From positions 1-52,653 of the forward strand of contig JAFRRN010000003.1 in assembly GCA_017428055.1 (NCBI GenBank): 52,653 nt of DNA, read 5' to 3'. The position numbers were made by a program, and so were the translations under genes. This DNA is from Prevotella sp. (GTDB lineage: Bacteria; Bacteroidota; Bacteroidia; Bacteroidales; Bacteroidaceae). Below, piece after piece: positions 7,667-17,200 of this stretch (position 1 is its first letter; every line of letters starts with the position of its first letter). Below the pieces are notes generated by a model. It was not told the origin of the DNA. It was given only the letters and a program-made list of their open reading frames with translations, and made no database searches.

Positions 7667-8848
7667 ATGAAAGAACTTGCATTGAAGTACGGATGCAATC
7701 CGAACCAAAAGCCTTCGAGAATCTTCATGAACGAAGGCGAACTGCCCTTGGAGGTCATCAACGGCCGTCCTGGGTATATCAATTTCCTCGATGCCCTTAA
7801 TTCCTGGCAATTGGTAAAGGAACTGAAAGCCGCCACGGGATTGGCATCGGCAGCCAGTTTCAAGCACGTCTCGCCCGCCGGGGCCGCCGTGGGCTTGCCT
7901 TTGGGCGACACGCTGAAGAAAATCTATTTCGTGGATGACATCGAGGAAGACCTCTCTCCCATCGCCTGTGCTTACGCCCGGGCACGAGGAGCCGACCGCA
8001 TGAGTTCGTATGGAGACTTCGTCGCGTTGAGCGATACGTGTGACGCGGTGACTGCGAAACTTATCAAGCGCGAGGTTTCCGACGGCGTTATCGCACCCGA
8101 CTACACGGATGAAGCCATCGAAATACTCAAGGCAAAGCGCAAGGGTACATATAATGTCATCAAGATAGATCCAACGTATGTGCCGGCACCCATTGAACAC
8201 AAGGAAGTGTTCGGCATCACCTTTGAGCAGGGGCGCAACGAGATCCGTCTCGATGACCCTGCCCTGTTCGAGAATATCCCCACACAAAACAAGCAGTTCA
8301 CCGAGGAGGCGAAGCGCGACCTCATCATCTCGCTCATCACGTTGAAGTATACGCAGTCGAATAGCGTGTGCTACGTGAAAGACGGACAAGCCATCGGCAT
8401 CGGCGCGGGACAGCAGAGCCGCATACACTGCACACGCTTGGCGGGCAACAAGGCTGACATCTGGTGGTTGCGCCAGCATCCCAAGGTGATGGCGTTGCCC
8501 TTCGTGGACGGCATCCGTCGCGCCGACCGCGACAACACGATAGACGTATACATCAGCGAAGACCATGACGATGTGTTGCGTGAGGGTACGTGGCAACTCT
8601 TCTTCAAGGATAAGCCCGAAGTGCTGACCATGGAGGAAAAGAAAGCCTGGATAGCCCAAAACACCCGTGTGGCATTGGGTAGTGACGCTTTCTTCCCCTT
8701 TGGCGACAACATCGAGCGCGCCCATAAGAGCGGTGTGGAATACATCGCGCAGGCAGGAGGCTCCGTTCGCGACGACCATGTGATAGCAACATGCGACAAG
8801 TATGGTATCGCCATGGCATTCACAGGCATTCGCTTATTCCACCATTAA
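7667..8848 (+). CDS. AICAR formyltransferase, stand-alone
   Basis: The 393-aa protein corresponds to the AICAR-transformylase half of PurH, which transfers a formyl group from 10-formyl-THF to AICAR to make FAICAR in purine synthesis. It contains SFKHVSPAGAAVG (the family Lys-His catalytic block), QSNSVCYVKDGQAIGIGAGQQSR and a C-terminal SDAFFPFGDNIERAHKSGV...GGSVRD block. The N-terminal IMP cyclohydrolase (MGS-like) domain is absent, so IMP cyclisation needs another protein. Lone versions are known in Bacteroidetes. The start is ATG 7667 (MKELALKYG). Confidence 0.93.
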   Translation: MKELALKYGCNPNQKPSRIFMNEGELPLEVINGRPGYINFLDALNSWQLVKELKAATGLASAASFKHVSPAGAAVGLPLGDTLKKIYFVDDIEEDLSPIACAYARARGADRMSSYGDFVALSDTCDAVTAKLIKREVSDGVIAPDYTDEAIEILKAKRKGTYNVIKIDPTYVPAPIEHKEVFGITFEQGRNEIRLDDPALFENIPTQNKQFTEEAKRDLIISLITLKYTQSNSVCYVKDGQAIGIGAGQQSRIHCTRLAGNKADIWWLRQHPKVMALPFVDGIRRADRDNTIDVYISEDHDDVLREGTWQLFFKDKPEVLTMEEKKAWIAQNTRVALGSDAFFPFGDNIERAHKSGVEYIAQAGGSVRDDHVIATCDKYGIAMAFTGIRLFHH

Positions 8849-8864
8849 TAATGCTTCATTGAAC

Positions 8865-9062
8865 ATGGATGATTTTGACATCATATTGGAAAACGGGATT
8901 CATTTTGGCCGCGGGGGCGACAAGTCTGCCTCCAAAGACGGGAAAGTGAAGACCAAGGCGAAGAAGAAAGGCTACGTAACGGGTGCGCACGGCAGCGGCT
9001 CGGCGAGGCAAAAGGCTAAATACCGCACACAAAGAGCCAACAGGCACAAGGGAAATCCCTGA
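8865..9062 (+). CDS. Small basic protein of unknown function
   Basis: A 65-aa protein starting MDDFDIILENG. The first 15 residues are acidic and hydrophobic. The rest is Lys/Arg/Gly/Ser-rich (KTKAKKKGYVTGAHGSGSAR), likely disordered and nucleic-acid binding. It starts 16 bp after the AICAR formyltransferase stop, suggesting one transcript. The last codons and stop lie in a strong hairpin (9035-9074). I do not recognise a family. It might not be translated, but its position and regular start favour a real gene. Confidence 0.6.
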   Translation: MDDFDIILENGIHFGRGGDKSASKDGKVKTKAKKKGYVTGAHGSGSARQKAKYRTQRANRHKGNP

Positions 9063-9074
9063 TGCCTGTTGGCT
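9035..9074. terminator. Hairpin at convergent gene ends
   Basis: The arms AGCCAACAGGCA (9035-9046) and TGCCTGTTGGCT (9063-9074) pair perfectly, with an inner AGGGA/TCCCT stem. There is no T-run. It overlaps the stop of the 65-aa gene and lies 18 bp from the end of deoD, so it probably terminates both. Confidence 0.6.
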
Positions 9075-9092
9075 ATTCGATAACGATAAGAA

Positions 9093-9809
9093 TTAAGTGA
9101 GGAGTGAGAATGCCACGTCCATCATCCTCGTGAAGGTGGTCTGCCGCTCCTCTGCCGTTGTCGCTTCACCAGTTATCAAATGGTCGGAGACCGTGCAGAT
9201 GCCCAGTGCGCGGTTGCCCGAGCGGGCGGCATTCATATAGAGGGCGGCAATCTCCATCTCCACGGCAAGCACCCCCATGTTGATCCACTTGTCAGAATGT
9301 GGGTTCTCGCCATAGAACACGTCTGACGAGAACACGTTGCCCACCTTGTAGGGATAGCCCATCTGCTCACAGGCATCAACGGCGCGACGGGCAAGTTGGA
9401 AGTCGGCAATGGGCGAGAATGTGCCAGGCAACTCAAACTGTGCCGCATAGTTGGAATCGGTACATGCCCCCAAGGCAATCACAATATCGCCCACATGGAG
9501 GTCTTTCTGGTAAGAACCCGCAGAGCCTACGCGAATGATGGTCTTTACCCCATAGAAATGGAAGAGTTCGTAGGTGTAGATGCCGATGGAAGGCATCCCC
9601 ATGCCATGCCCCATCACGCTCACCCGCTTGCCTTGGTATGTACCCGTGAAGCCGAGCATACCGCGAACGTTATTGAACTGCACGGGGTCGTCCAAGAACC
9701 TCTCTGCCATAAATTTCACACGAAGAGGGTCGCCCGCCATGATGACGGTCTCGGCAATCTCGCCGAAAGTTGCCCCGATGTGGGGTGTTGGTGTCTTTGT
9801 CTCTTTCAT
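9093..9809 (-). CDS. deoD: Purine nucleoside phosphorylase, DeoD type
   Basis: It cleaves purine (deoxy)ribonucleosides with phosphate to free base and (deoxy)ribose-1-phosphate for salvage. The 238-aa protein has the hexameric PNP motifs [50 protein letters not shown], the ribose-binding [10 protein letters not shown] and catalytic Asp in CTVSDHL. ATG 9809 gives the family N-terminus ([11 protein letters not shown]) and follows its own promoter. Confidence 0.96.
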   Translation of the reverse strand: MKETKTPTPHIGATFGEIAETVIMAGDPLRVKFMAERFLDDPVQFNNVRGMLGFTGTYQGKRVSVMGHGMGMPSIGIYTYELFHFYGVKTIIRVGSAGSYQKDLHVGDIVIALGACTDSNYAAQFELPGTFSPIADFQLARRAVDACEQMGYPYKVGNVFSSDVFYGENPHSDKWINMGVLAVEMEIAALYMNAARSGNRALGICTVSDHLITGEATTAEERQTTFTRMMDVAFSLLT

Positions 9810-9832
9810 AATTGTTGCTTTTAAATACTCGA

Positions 9833-9863
9833 CAAATATAACCAAATTATCCTAAAAAAGCAA
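9833..9863 (-). promoter_or_regulatory. deoD promoter
   Basis: On the minus strand TTG (9861-9863), a 20-bp spacer and TATATTTG (9833-9840) match the -33/-7 arrangement. Confidence 0.6.
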
Positions 9864-9926
9864 TTTTTTGACACTTAATTCTTCATATATAATGCTTAAC
9901 GCCCTTGTAGCAGCCCTATTAAGCAT

Positions 9927-12900
9927 TCACTTATTTCTTTTTCGGTTGTTTGTTCCACCGCCATACGGCATGAAGGAGGAGATAGCGGGGCATGGTATTA
10001 GACCATGTCTCGGTGCGCCCCTGGCATTGATGGAGCGCGAGAAATGGGAGCGTTGCATCAAGAGGTCAAAGCCGTCGAGCATCACGAGAAGGCTCCCTTT
10101 GAGGAAGGGTCGCGAGAGGCGGGCATTCCACACCCACTCGTTGGTGTTGAGCGTGGGGTCGTTGTACCCCCGGCGCATGTAGAGGCTTATGTCTGTGTCT
10201 ATCTCTATCTGCCACGGCAGCTTGAGTTGGGCGGCGAGGGTGGTCTTGTAGTCGGCAACGTTGAAGTCTTGGAAGTCGTCCCGCCTACTGCCGACGTGCT
10301 GCCACGTATTGTCCGAGGCGATGCGGAAGTGGTGGTTGGCGAGTTTGTATGTCAGCTCCACCGTCTGCCCATACATGGATGTACCCACCTTGCTGCGTTC
10401 AAGGATGCCATTCGTTCCCATGAGGTCTACGCTCTTGGCGTATGAGAGTTGGGGAGCGAAGGTGATTGCCGACTTTCGCGCCTTGTCGATGGGTGTCGAG
10501 ACATAGTAGTTCACGTTCCCTTGCCAGTTGCCGTTGACATTGTAGGGGCGATAGGTGCGCACTCCCGTCGCCCCATCGTATAGGCAACTCATGGCGAGGG
10601 CGTTTTGCGTGTACTTGTAATCGATGCCGAAGCCTTGGCTCGCTTGCTTCTCCCGTAGGGTCTTGCGCACCACGAGCCGCAGGCTATAATGGTAAGCGTC
10701 GCGCAGGTCACCGTTTCCCTCGTGGATGTTGAGCGGGTCGGTGGCATCTTGGATGTTGACGAAGTGGGTGAGCGAGGGCGGCGTGGCGGACAGGCGCGGT
10801 GCGAGGAACACGATGTATTTCCTATCGTCGCTGGTCCATTGGGCATACCCCCAATCAGGATGGAAGAGCAGGGTGCGGCGCGTGATGAGCGTGTCAAGAG
10901 TACCGCGCCGATATTGCAGCCGCTGGCGGAGATAAGTGAAAGGAGCGCGGAGGCTGATGCTGACGGTGCCTTTGCCGACCTTGGGAAACCACCAGAGGAT
11001 GGCGGAGAAGTCATGGGCATATTCCGTGAGGCGGCTGTCGTAACTGTTGGCGAGGTCCATCGTACGTTGGTAGTCGTAGACGGAGGGCAGCTGTCTCATC
11101 GTGTCTGTCTCATTCTCGAATGCCAAGAGCGTGTTTTCCCGCCTCTGCTCCTGTCTACGGAAGCCGTAGGTCGTTTCCAAAGACATGCCTTTCTTGATGG
11201 TATAGTTGTAGGTGAGCGTCCCTTTGTACTCGTGGGAGCGGTCGGGATGGATTTTGAAAGATTGGTCGCGGTAGGTGTTGGGATATGGGGAGGCTACGCC
11301 ATAGCGGACGAGCTGGCGGTTAAGACGGTCATCATCCTTGTCGGTATGGGTAGTGGCGACGGCAATCTCGATGTTATCGGTGTGGTTTTCCGACAATTTG
11401 ATGGTAGCATTGGCATGGAGCGAGCCGTTGAGTTCATGCCCTCGCCCAGCCCCCTGTTGGCTGTTTCGGTAGAGCAAGGAGTCGTTGGCGGTGAATGCTG
11501 TCGCTTCATATTGCGAGCGGTTGTCCCAATGATGATATTTGAGCGACGGGTTGATGGCAAGCCTCACCATCTTGCGGTTGAGATGGAGGGTGTGGTTGGT
11601 GCCAATCTTGACGGCATGGTCGCGAGTGGAAGCCTCCATCCGCTCGTAGGTGTTGCCCGCAGGGAGGAAGTTGGTGCGGTCGGTATTTGTCAGCAGGTTG
11701 TTGTCGGTATGCTCCCATTGGGCATTCCCCTCCACCTTCCATAGCTTGTCGCGGTCGTCAATGGCGTAGTCGAAACCCGCCTTTTGCCGTGTCTGCCGCC
11801 CGCTGTTGGTATTGGGCGACCATTGGTTGTTCTCGCCGGGCGTGCCGTTGTCATTAAGATTGTTGGCGTTGGCATACGCTCCGAGGCGAGAGTGGTCGGT
11901 GAAGCGCAGGGCGAAGAGCCGCGCGAGGAAGCGGTCATCGATGCCCCCTCCTGCCTCAATGTTGGCGAGGATGCCGATGGCATACTCTTTTTTCAGTTGC
12001 ACGTCCATGACATAGTATTTATCGTTTGGCATATCGCTGCCAAGCCATTCCGCCTTTTCGGTGAGCTTGTCGTACACCTTGATTTCCTTCACCGTGTACG
12101 AGGGCAGGTTGTCGAGCATCACGCGGCTGTCGCCACGGAAGAACTCCTTTCCATTGAGCAACAGGCTCTGCACGAACTTCCCGTTGTGGAAGATCTGGCC
12201 GTTGTCCTTCAACTCCACGCCCGGCAACTGTCTGATGAGGGCATCGAGCATACTCCCCTCTGCCAGTTGGAAGGCATCGGCATTATAGACAAGGGTATCG
12301 CCGCGGTAATAGAACATCACTTTCGATGCCGTGACCGTCACCTCATGGAGCATATTGCGCTCCTGCTTGAGGTAGAGGGGCGGCAACTGGCGCAAGAACT
12401 CCCGTTTGTGGAGGTTGTTGATGGCAAGGGGGAAGTGGGTGGTCTCATATCCCACATGGCTCACCCGTAGGATGTATTGGCGTTGCTCCTTGGGAATGAC
12501 GAAATGGAAATAGGCATTGTAGCCCTTCTTGTCACCACTCATCCAGAACGACCGTGCCTCCTGCGTGGCGATGACGGCACTATCGCGGGTGAGCAGTTGC
12601 ACCGTTGCCCCAACGAGTTCATTGTGTGTACGGTTGTCATAGACATATCCGAAGATGCCCATATCGACCGTTTTCTTCCTCTTTTGATACAGGATGTAGA
12701 TGTCGTTTCCTTTCGTCTTGACCTTCACGGGCTGGTTCTTGCAAAGTTCCTCGATGGCTCTGCGCACGGGGAGGTGCTTGATGTTGGCCGACACCTTGAT
12801 GTGTTCCAGCTCGTTGTTGACAAACGTGAGGCGGTATTCCGTCTGCCGTGCCTTGATGAGGGCGAGGGCATCTGCCAAAGACATGTCCTTGAACTGGTGG

Positions 12901-12977
12901 GTAATGAATGTCTGGGCCTGGGCCGACGCCATGGTGGCGAGGCAAACGAATAGCAAAATTGCGATGCGACGTGTCAT
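9927..12977 (-). CDS. Module A outer-membrane receptor (STN + CarboxypepD-reg + barrel), frameshifted near 3' end
   Basis: The 1016-aa protein has a signal peptide (1-21), an STN domain (about 25-95, the domain that signals to FecR-like anti-sigmas), a carboxypeptidase-regulatory-like domain (about 107-205), a plug-like domain (about 215-330 with YRGDTLVYNADAF, ALIRQLPGVE) and a long beta-barrel. It is a paralog of the protein at 14247-17450. It starts within the anti-sigma A stop (4-bp overlap). The last 27 residues do not resemble the paralog, but another frame from about 10025 to a stop at 9931 does (RTETWSNTMPRYLLLHAVW), indicating a 1-base deletion in a G4 run at about 10015-10025. The ligand is unknown. 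Confidence 0.85.
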   Translation of the reverse strand: MTRRIAILLFVCLATMASAQAQTFITHQFKDMSLADALALIKARQTEYRLTFVNNELEHIKVSANIKHLPVRRAIEELCKNQPVKVKTKGNDIYILYQKRKKTVDMGIFGYVYDNRTHNELVGATVQLLTRDSAVIATQEARSFWMSGDKKGYNAYFHFVIPKEQRQYILRVSHVGYETTHFPLAINNLHKREFLRQLPPLYLKQERNMLHEVTVTASKVMFYYRGDTLVYNADAFQLAEGSMLDALIRQLPGVELKDNGQIFHNGKFVQSLLLNGKEFFRGDSRVMLDNLPSYTVKEIKVYDKLTEKAEWLGSDMPNDKYYVMDVQLKKEYAIGILANIEAGGGIDDRFLARLFALRFTDHSRLGAYANANNLNDNGTPGENNQWSPNTNSGRQTRQKAGFDYAIDDRDKLWKVEGNAQWEHTDNNLLTNTDRTNFLPAGNTYERMEASTRDHAVKIGTNHTLHLNRKMVRLAINPSLKYHHWDNRSQYEATAFTANDSLLYRNSQQGAGRGHELNGSLHANATIKLSENHTDNIEIAVATTHTDKDDDRLNRQLVRYGVASPYPNTYRDQSFKIHPDRSHEYKGTLTYNYTIKKGMSLETTYGFRRQEQRRENTLLAFENETDTMRQLPSVYDYQRTMDLANSYDSRLTEYAHDFSAILWWFPKVGKGTVSISLRAPFTYLRQRLQYRRGTLDTLITRRTLLFHPDWGYAQWTSDDRKYIVFLAPRLSATPPSLTHFVNIQDATDPLNIHEGNGDLRDAYHYSLRLVVRKTLREKQASQGFGIDYKYTQNALAMSCLYDGATGVRTYRPYNVNGNWQGNVNYYVSTPIDKARKSAITFAPQLSYAKSVDLMGTNGILERSKVGTSMYGQTVELTYKLANHHFRIASDNTWQHVGSRRDDFQDFNVADYKTTLAAQLKLPWQIEIDTDISLYMRRGYNDPTLNTNEWVWNARLSRPFLKGSLLVMLDGFDLLMQRSHFSRSINARGAPRHGLIPCPAISSFMPYGGGTNNRKRNK

Positions 12978-13504
12978 TCCTCGCCCTCCCTTTCCGTGAC
13001 ATGTTCGACGAGAAGGGTGTCTCCGCAGACGGTGAGACGCAAGCCGTCGAGTTCATTGAGGCTTTCAATGAATGCGCCGAGGGGCAGCGAGCGGTTCCAC
13101 ATCGTGGTGATGCGCCATTCACGAGGCGCGTCTTGCCGGAATGTTACTGCCTTGCCATAGTATGTCGCCACGGTGGCGAGGAGTTGTTCGAGGGGTTGGT
13201 TGTCGAAACTCACGATGCTATCGGCGGGCATGGAGGCGGGAGTTGTCGTGTCTGAAACATTGGCGTGGGCGACGGGAGGGGTCTGCTGCCGGGGCATGAA
13301 GAGGCGCAGGGAGGCATAGACGATGCCTGCGAGGAGGAGGGTGCCGATGACCATGGCGGCGATGCGTCGCCAAGGGAGGGTGCGCTTCGGGGCGATGGCT
13401 CTCACCACCCGCTCCTCAAAGTCGGCGGGGAGCGGCAGCTCTTCGCCGAGGCGTTGGCGGAGGGCTTCGCGGATGTCAGTGTCTTTCTGTGTGTGGGTAT
13501 TCAT
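12974..13504 (-). CDS. Short FecR-like anti-sigma factor A (DUF4974)
   Basis: A 176-aa single-pass protein with a cytoplasmic N-terminus (about 1-45), a TM helix (RIAAMVIGTLLLAGIVYASL, about 47-66), a Thr/Pro/Ser linker and a periplasmic C-terminal domain like DUF4974 (SFDNQPLEQLLATVATYYGKAV ... FIESLNELDGLRLTV). The usual central FecR domain is missing, so it is about half the usual FecR length (around 330 aa). By analogy it holds sigma A and is relieved by the receptor STN domain. It lies 13 bp after sigma A and overlaps the receptor. Confidence 0.82.
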   Translation of the reverse strand: MNTHTQKDTDIREALRQRLGEELPLPADFEERVVRAIAPKRTLPWRRIAAMVIGTLLLAGIVYASLRLFMPRQQTPPVAHANVSDTTTPASMPADSIVSFDNQPLEQLLATVATYYGKAVTFRQDAPREWRITTMWNRSLPLGAFIESLNELDGLRLTVCGDTLLVEHVTEREGEE

Positions 13505-13517
13505 ATCTTAGGCGTGT

Positions 13518-14048
13518 TTAATGGTTTTCCATCTGTTGGATGAGGCGGTAGAGTTTCTTGCGGATGCGATAGAGGCGGTTGGCGAGGGGCATGGGGCGCG
13601 ACTCCATGATGAAGGCGATGTCTGCCAAGGGCAACCCCTCGTGGTAATAGAGGGTGAGCAATGTCTGTTCGTCGGGCGACAGGAGGCCGATGGCGCGGTT
13701 CATGGTGTCGATGCGACGTTGCAATCCCGTGGAGAGACCTGCGTCTAATGCCTCGTCGCTGACGCTGTCGTCAGGCAACGCCTCGTCTATGCTTACCACC
13801 GACGGGCGTTTGCGGCGAAGGTGGTTGAGCGACAGCCGATAGGCGATGAGGCAGAGCCAAGTCCGCACGGATGACTTATCGGGGTCGTAGCTGTCCCATG
13901 AGTGGTAGGCCTTGACGAAGGTGTCTTGTGCCAACTCCTCGGCATCGGCGCGGCTTGTCACCATTCGGGCGATGAAGTTGTAGATGGCGTTGCCATGCTC
14001 CCGTATGAGCTGGCGCACGATTTGCTGGCTGTCGTTCCCTGTTTCCAC
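13518..14048 (-). CDS. ECF sigma factor A
   Basis: A 176-aa sigma-70 family protein. Region 2 is NFIARMVTSRADAEELAQDTFVKAYHSWDSYDP...RTWLCLIAYRLSLNHLRRKR. Region 4 is LLSPDEQTLLTLYYHEGLPLADIAFIMESRPMPLANRLYRIRKKLYRLI. It is the first gene of the sigma/anti-sigma/receptor A unit and presumably drives transcription of the receptor or linked loci. Start ATG 14048. Confidence 0.92.
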   Translation of the reverse strand: METGNDSQQIVRQLIREHGNAIYNFIARMVTSRADAEELAQDTFVKAYHSWDSYDPDKSSVRTWLCLIAYRLSLNHLRRKRPSVVSIDEALPDDSVSDEALDAGLSTGLQRRIDTMNRAIGLLSPDEQTLLTLYYHEGLPLADIAFIMESRPMPLANRLYRIRKKLYRLIQQMENH

Positions 14049-14173
14049 GTTGTTGAGAGTTTTAACCTTTTACTCTTATATACACGCCAAGTGTGTGGAT
14101 ATGTCGCAAAAATACGACTTTTTTTTCAGTGAACATTCTTTTCATTGAACATAGACCATTGCGTGGTGATTGC

Positions 14174-14253
14174 TAATGGTCAATGGGGTTAATGGGGTCA
14201 ATGGGGTCAATGGGGTTAATGGGTTAATGGGGTTAATGGGTTATGGTCAATGG
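14174..14253. repeat. Tandem 8-9-bp repeat between receptor B and sigma A
   Basis: About nine units of TTAATGGGG/TCAATGGGG, some one base shorter, run up to and over the receptor B stop codon (14247-14249). Units vary T/C at one position. It lies just upstream of module A and may be slippage-prone. Confidence 0.85.
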
Positions 14254-17200
14254 CGAATCTTCTTTGGGATATGGCTGAAGTGCCATTGCACATGCAGCAT
14301 GAGATAGGAGGGTACGGCGTTGCGCCATGTCTCTACCTGCCCCAGTGCGTTGATGTTGCTGTAGATGTTCGTGAGTTGGCCGAGGATGTCGAATCCCTCA
14401 AGCTTGACAACCAGTTTGTTTTTCCACAGCGACTTGGCAATGGAGGCATTCCATACCAGGTCGTCGGTGTTAAGGGATTTGTCGGAATAGCCGCGCTTGG
14501 TGTAGAGCATGATGTCGGTCGCCACTTGTACCCCCCTGCCGTAGCTCCCTTGCAAGATGGGAAACTCGTATTGTCCCGACAAGCCATATTGTACGGCGGT
14601 GATGTGGAGGGAGGTGAGCAGCCCCGCCGATGGCGTGCGGTACTTGCTCCATGCCGTGCTGTAATTGACTTGTGGGCTGATGGTCAGCTTTTCCCATTTA
14701 TAGCGTAGGAGGGCGCGTTGCGTGATGTTCCAGTTGTTGGTAACCGCCCGTCCGTCTTGCTCTGCGTTCCCGATGGTGATGCTTCGTGCGACGTTCACGT
14801 AGTGAGTATATCCCAAGCCCGTGCGTGTCTCTATCCATAGCCGTTTCTGCTTGTCGAGCATCCTGCCAAAGCTGAATTGCCCCCAGGTGTCCCAGTTGCC
14901 CTTCACGTTCTCAAACCGATGGTAGGTGACGCCCGTTTGCGGGTCGTATGTCTGCCCGTTCCTCAATGCGTCTTGGTAAATGTTTAACCCGCCGTCGAAC
15001 CGCAGGTATTGGTTGATCTTGTTTCTGCCGACCTTGTAGTTCACTACGAGGCGGTGGTTGAACTGCCGTTTCAACTGTCCGTTGCCTATTTGGACATTCA
15101 ACGGGTCTTGGTCGATGTGAATGTTTACTATCCGCGACATATCGGGTACGATGTATGCCGTCTCGTAATTGACGTAAAGAAAGTTTTGCTGGTTGTTGAA
15201 GGTTGTCTCAAACCTCGCCGATGGCGTGGGTGTCACCTTGCGCCAAGTGAAGGCGGTGTCGGTAGCAAATGGCGATGGAGCCACCGTAGACGGTGTACGG
15301 TAATGGGTGTGTATGCGGTCGATTTGCACGGGGAGGGAGAGGCTGAACCATACGCGGCGCCCATTCTTCATGTTATCGTGTTGGTAATAGACCATTGCCC
15401 CCGGTGCCGCCCGCCGCCGATTGGCAGTGATGTCGTAACTGTTGTTGGCATCGAGAGCCATCAGCAGCGAGTCATAAACGGTGGGCACACCATTCAATGC
15501 GAGCGTGTCGGTAAGGAGGTCAAGACGGAAGTGATCGTTGGTGGCATGTTGGTGGGTGTGGCGGTAACCCACGTATGCGCGGTAGTTCCAATGCGAATGG
15601 CTATGGACGGTGTATTGGATGCCCGCCTCCCATTCTGTCCGTCGGTTTTTCTTCCACGAGTGGGTATGGCGGTTGTCCGTGGTGAGTCCTTCCGTCACCA
15701 TACGGTTGGCATCCTCCCGCCTGTTGTCGTCATAAGAGAGGTTACCCCAAAGGTCGATGTCATCGCCCCAAAGGAACTTATAGCTGATATTGGGCTTGTA
15801 TTCCACCCGCCATTCCGTCTCGCTGTTGCGGGTATCGTCGTTGCGCATATTGACGAGCATGTCCATGAGTTGCTTGCTATAATGGAATGCCGAGTCGAGG
15901 ACTTGCGCGGTGAAGCCGATGCGCGACGGGTCGCCCGTGAAGCGGGCAAGGCGTTCATAGCCGTTGCCTGTGTTGTGTCCGTAGGAAGCCTCCACCCTAT
16001 TGCGAAACCAGAAAGGCTTTCGCAGGGTGAACGTGTTGTTGGCTCCGAACTGGAAGTCTTTATACCTCATGTCGTTGATGGTACGAGAGAACTGGTTGCC
16101 CGTCTGTAGGAAATGCTCCGTGGAGGTATGCTCCTCCTTGTGCTGGCGTATCCATGCCACCTCCACGTTGCCGTCTTCCGTCCATCGCTTGTCCTTATCG
16201 TTGATGTTGAGGCTGATGCCCGCCTTCTTCATATTGATGACTCCCTCCCTCATGCTCTTGGCGGGATCCCATTCGCCATTGTTGCCAGGGTCGCGCATCT
16301 CGTTGGTGTTGTTGGCGTTGACGTAGGCAGAGAGGCGCGAGTGGTCGGTGTATCGCAAGCCAAAGGCTCTCCCCATGTAACACCTCTCGGTGCCTGCCGC
16401 ACCTTGTAGGTTAGCAAGGTACCCGATGCTGTACTCCCGTTTCAGCACCACGTCCATCACATAGTCCTTGGGTGCGTCTGCCACTCCGAGCCATTCGCTC
16501 TTGTCGGTTTGCTTCTCGTACACCTCAATGTGCTTCACGGTGTAATAGGGTAAGTTTTCGAGCATCACCTTGTTCTTCCCCTTGAAGAAGTCCTCGCCAT
16601 TGAGCGTGAGGAAGTCCACCTTGCGCCCATGTACGTAGATTTCGCCGTTGGCGTTCATCTCCACGCCGGGCATCTGCTTGATGAGGGCATCGAGCATGGA
16701 GCCTTCGGGCACGTTGAAGGCATCGGCATTGTACACCAGTGTGTCGCCCCGATATACCATTTGCACTTTCGTTGCCTTCACCACCACCTCGCCGAGGTTG
16801 CCGCCGTCTAATTGCAAGACCTTCCTTTGCATGAAGTGGTGGGGGAGGTCGAAGAAGTCGTTTCGCGCCACATACTTGAGGGCGTATTCGATGGTGGCAG
16901 GTTCATAGTCGGGATGCTCGGCGATGACGGTGTATGTGCGATGCGTCACGGGCACCTCAAAGCGGTATACGGCATCGTCGCGGTCGTTGTTGGGCCGCCA
17001 TGTGCGCATGGTGTCGATGACGACGCTGTCTTCATTGAGCAGGGTAATCTTTGCGCCCAAGATGCCGTGCTTGGTAAACGAGTCGCGCACATGCCCCCAA
17101 AGGGCGATGGTGCGGTCTTTCTCGGGGCGGTACTTCACGAAGATGTCCTTGCCCTTGGCCTTTACTTTCACGGGTTGCCCCTTGCAGACGCGCTCCACGG

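Noticed and set aside
10689-11744. Long plus-strand open frame of 351 codons
   Set aside because: It is the antisense shadow of receptor A; the minus-strand protein has clear domains and a signal peptide.
15009-16109. Long plus-strand open frame of 366 codons
   Set aside because: Shadow of receptor B in GC-rich coding DNA; no recognisable protein features.
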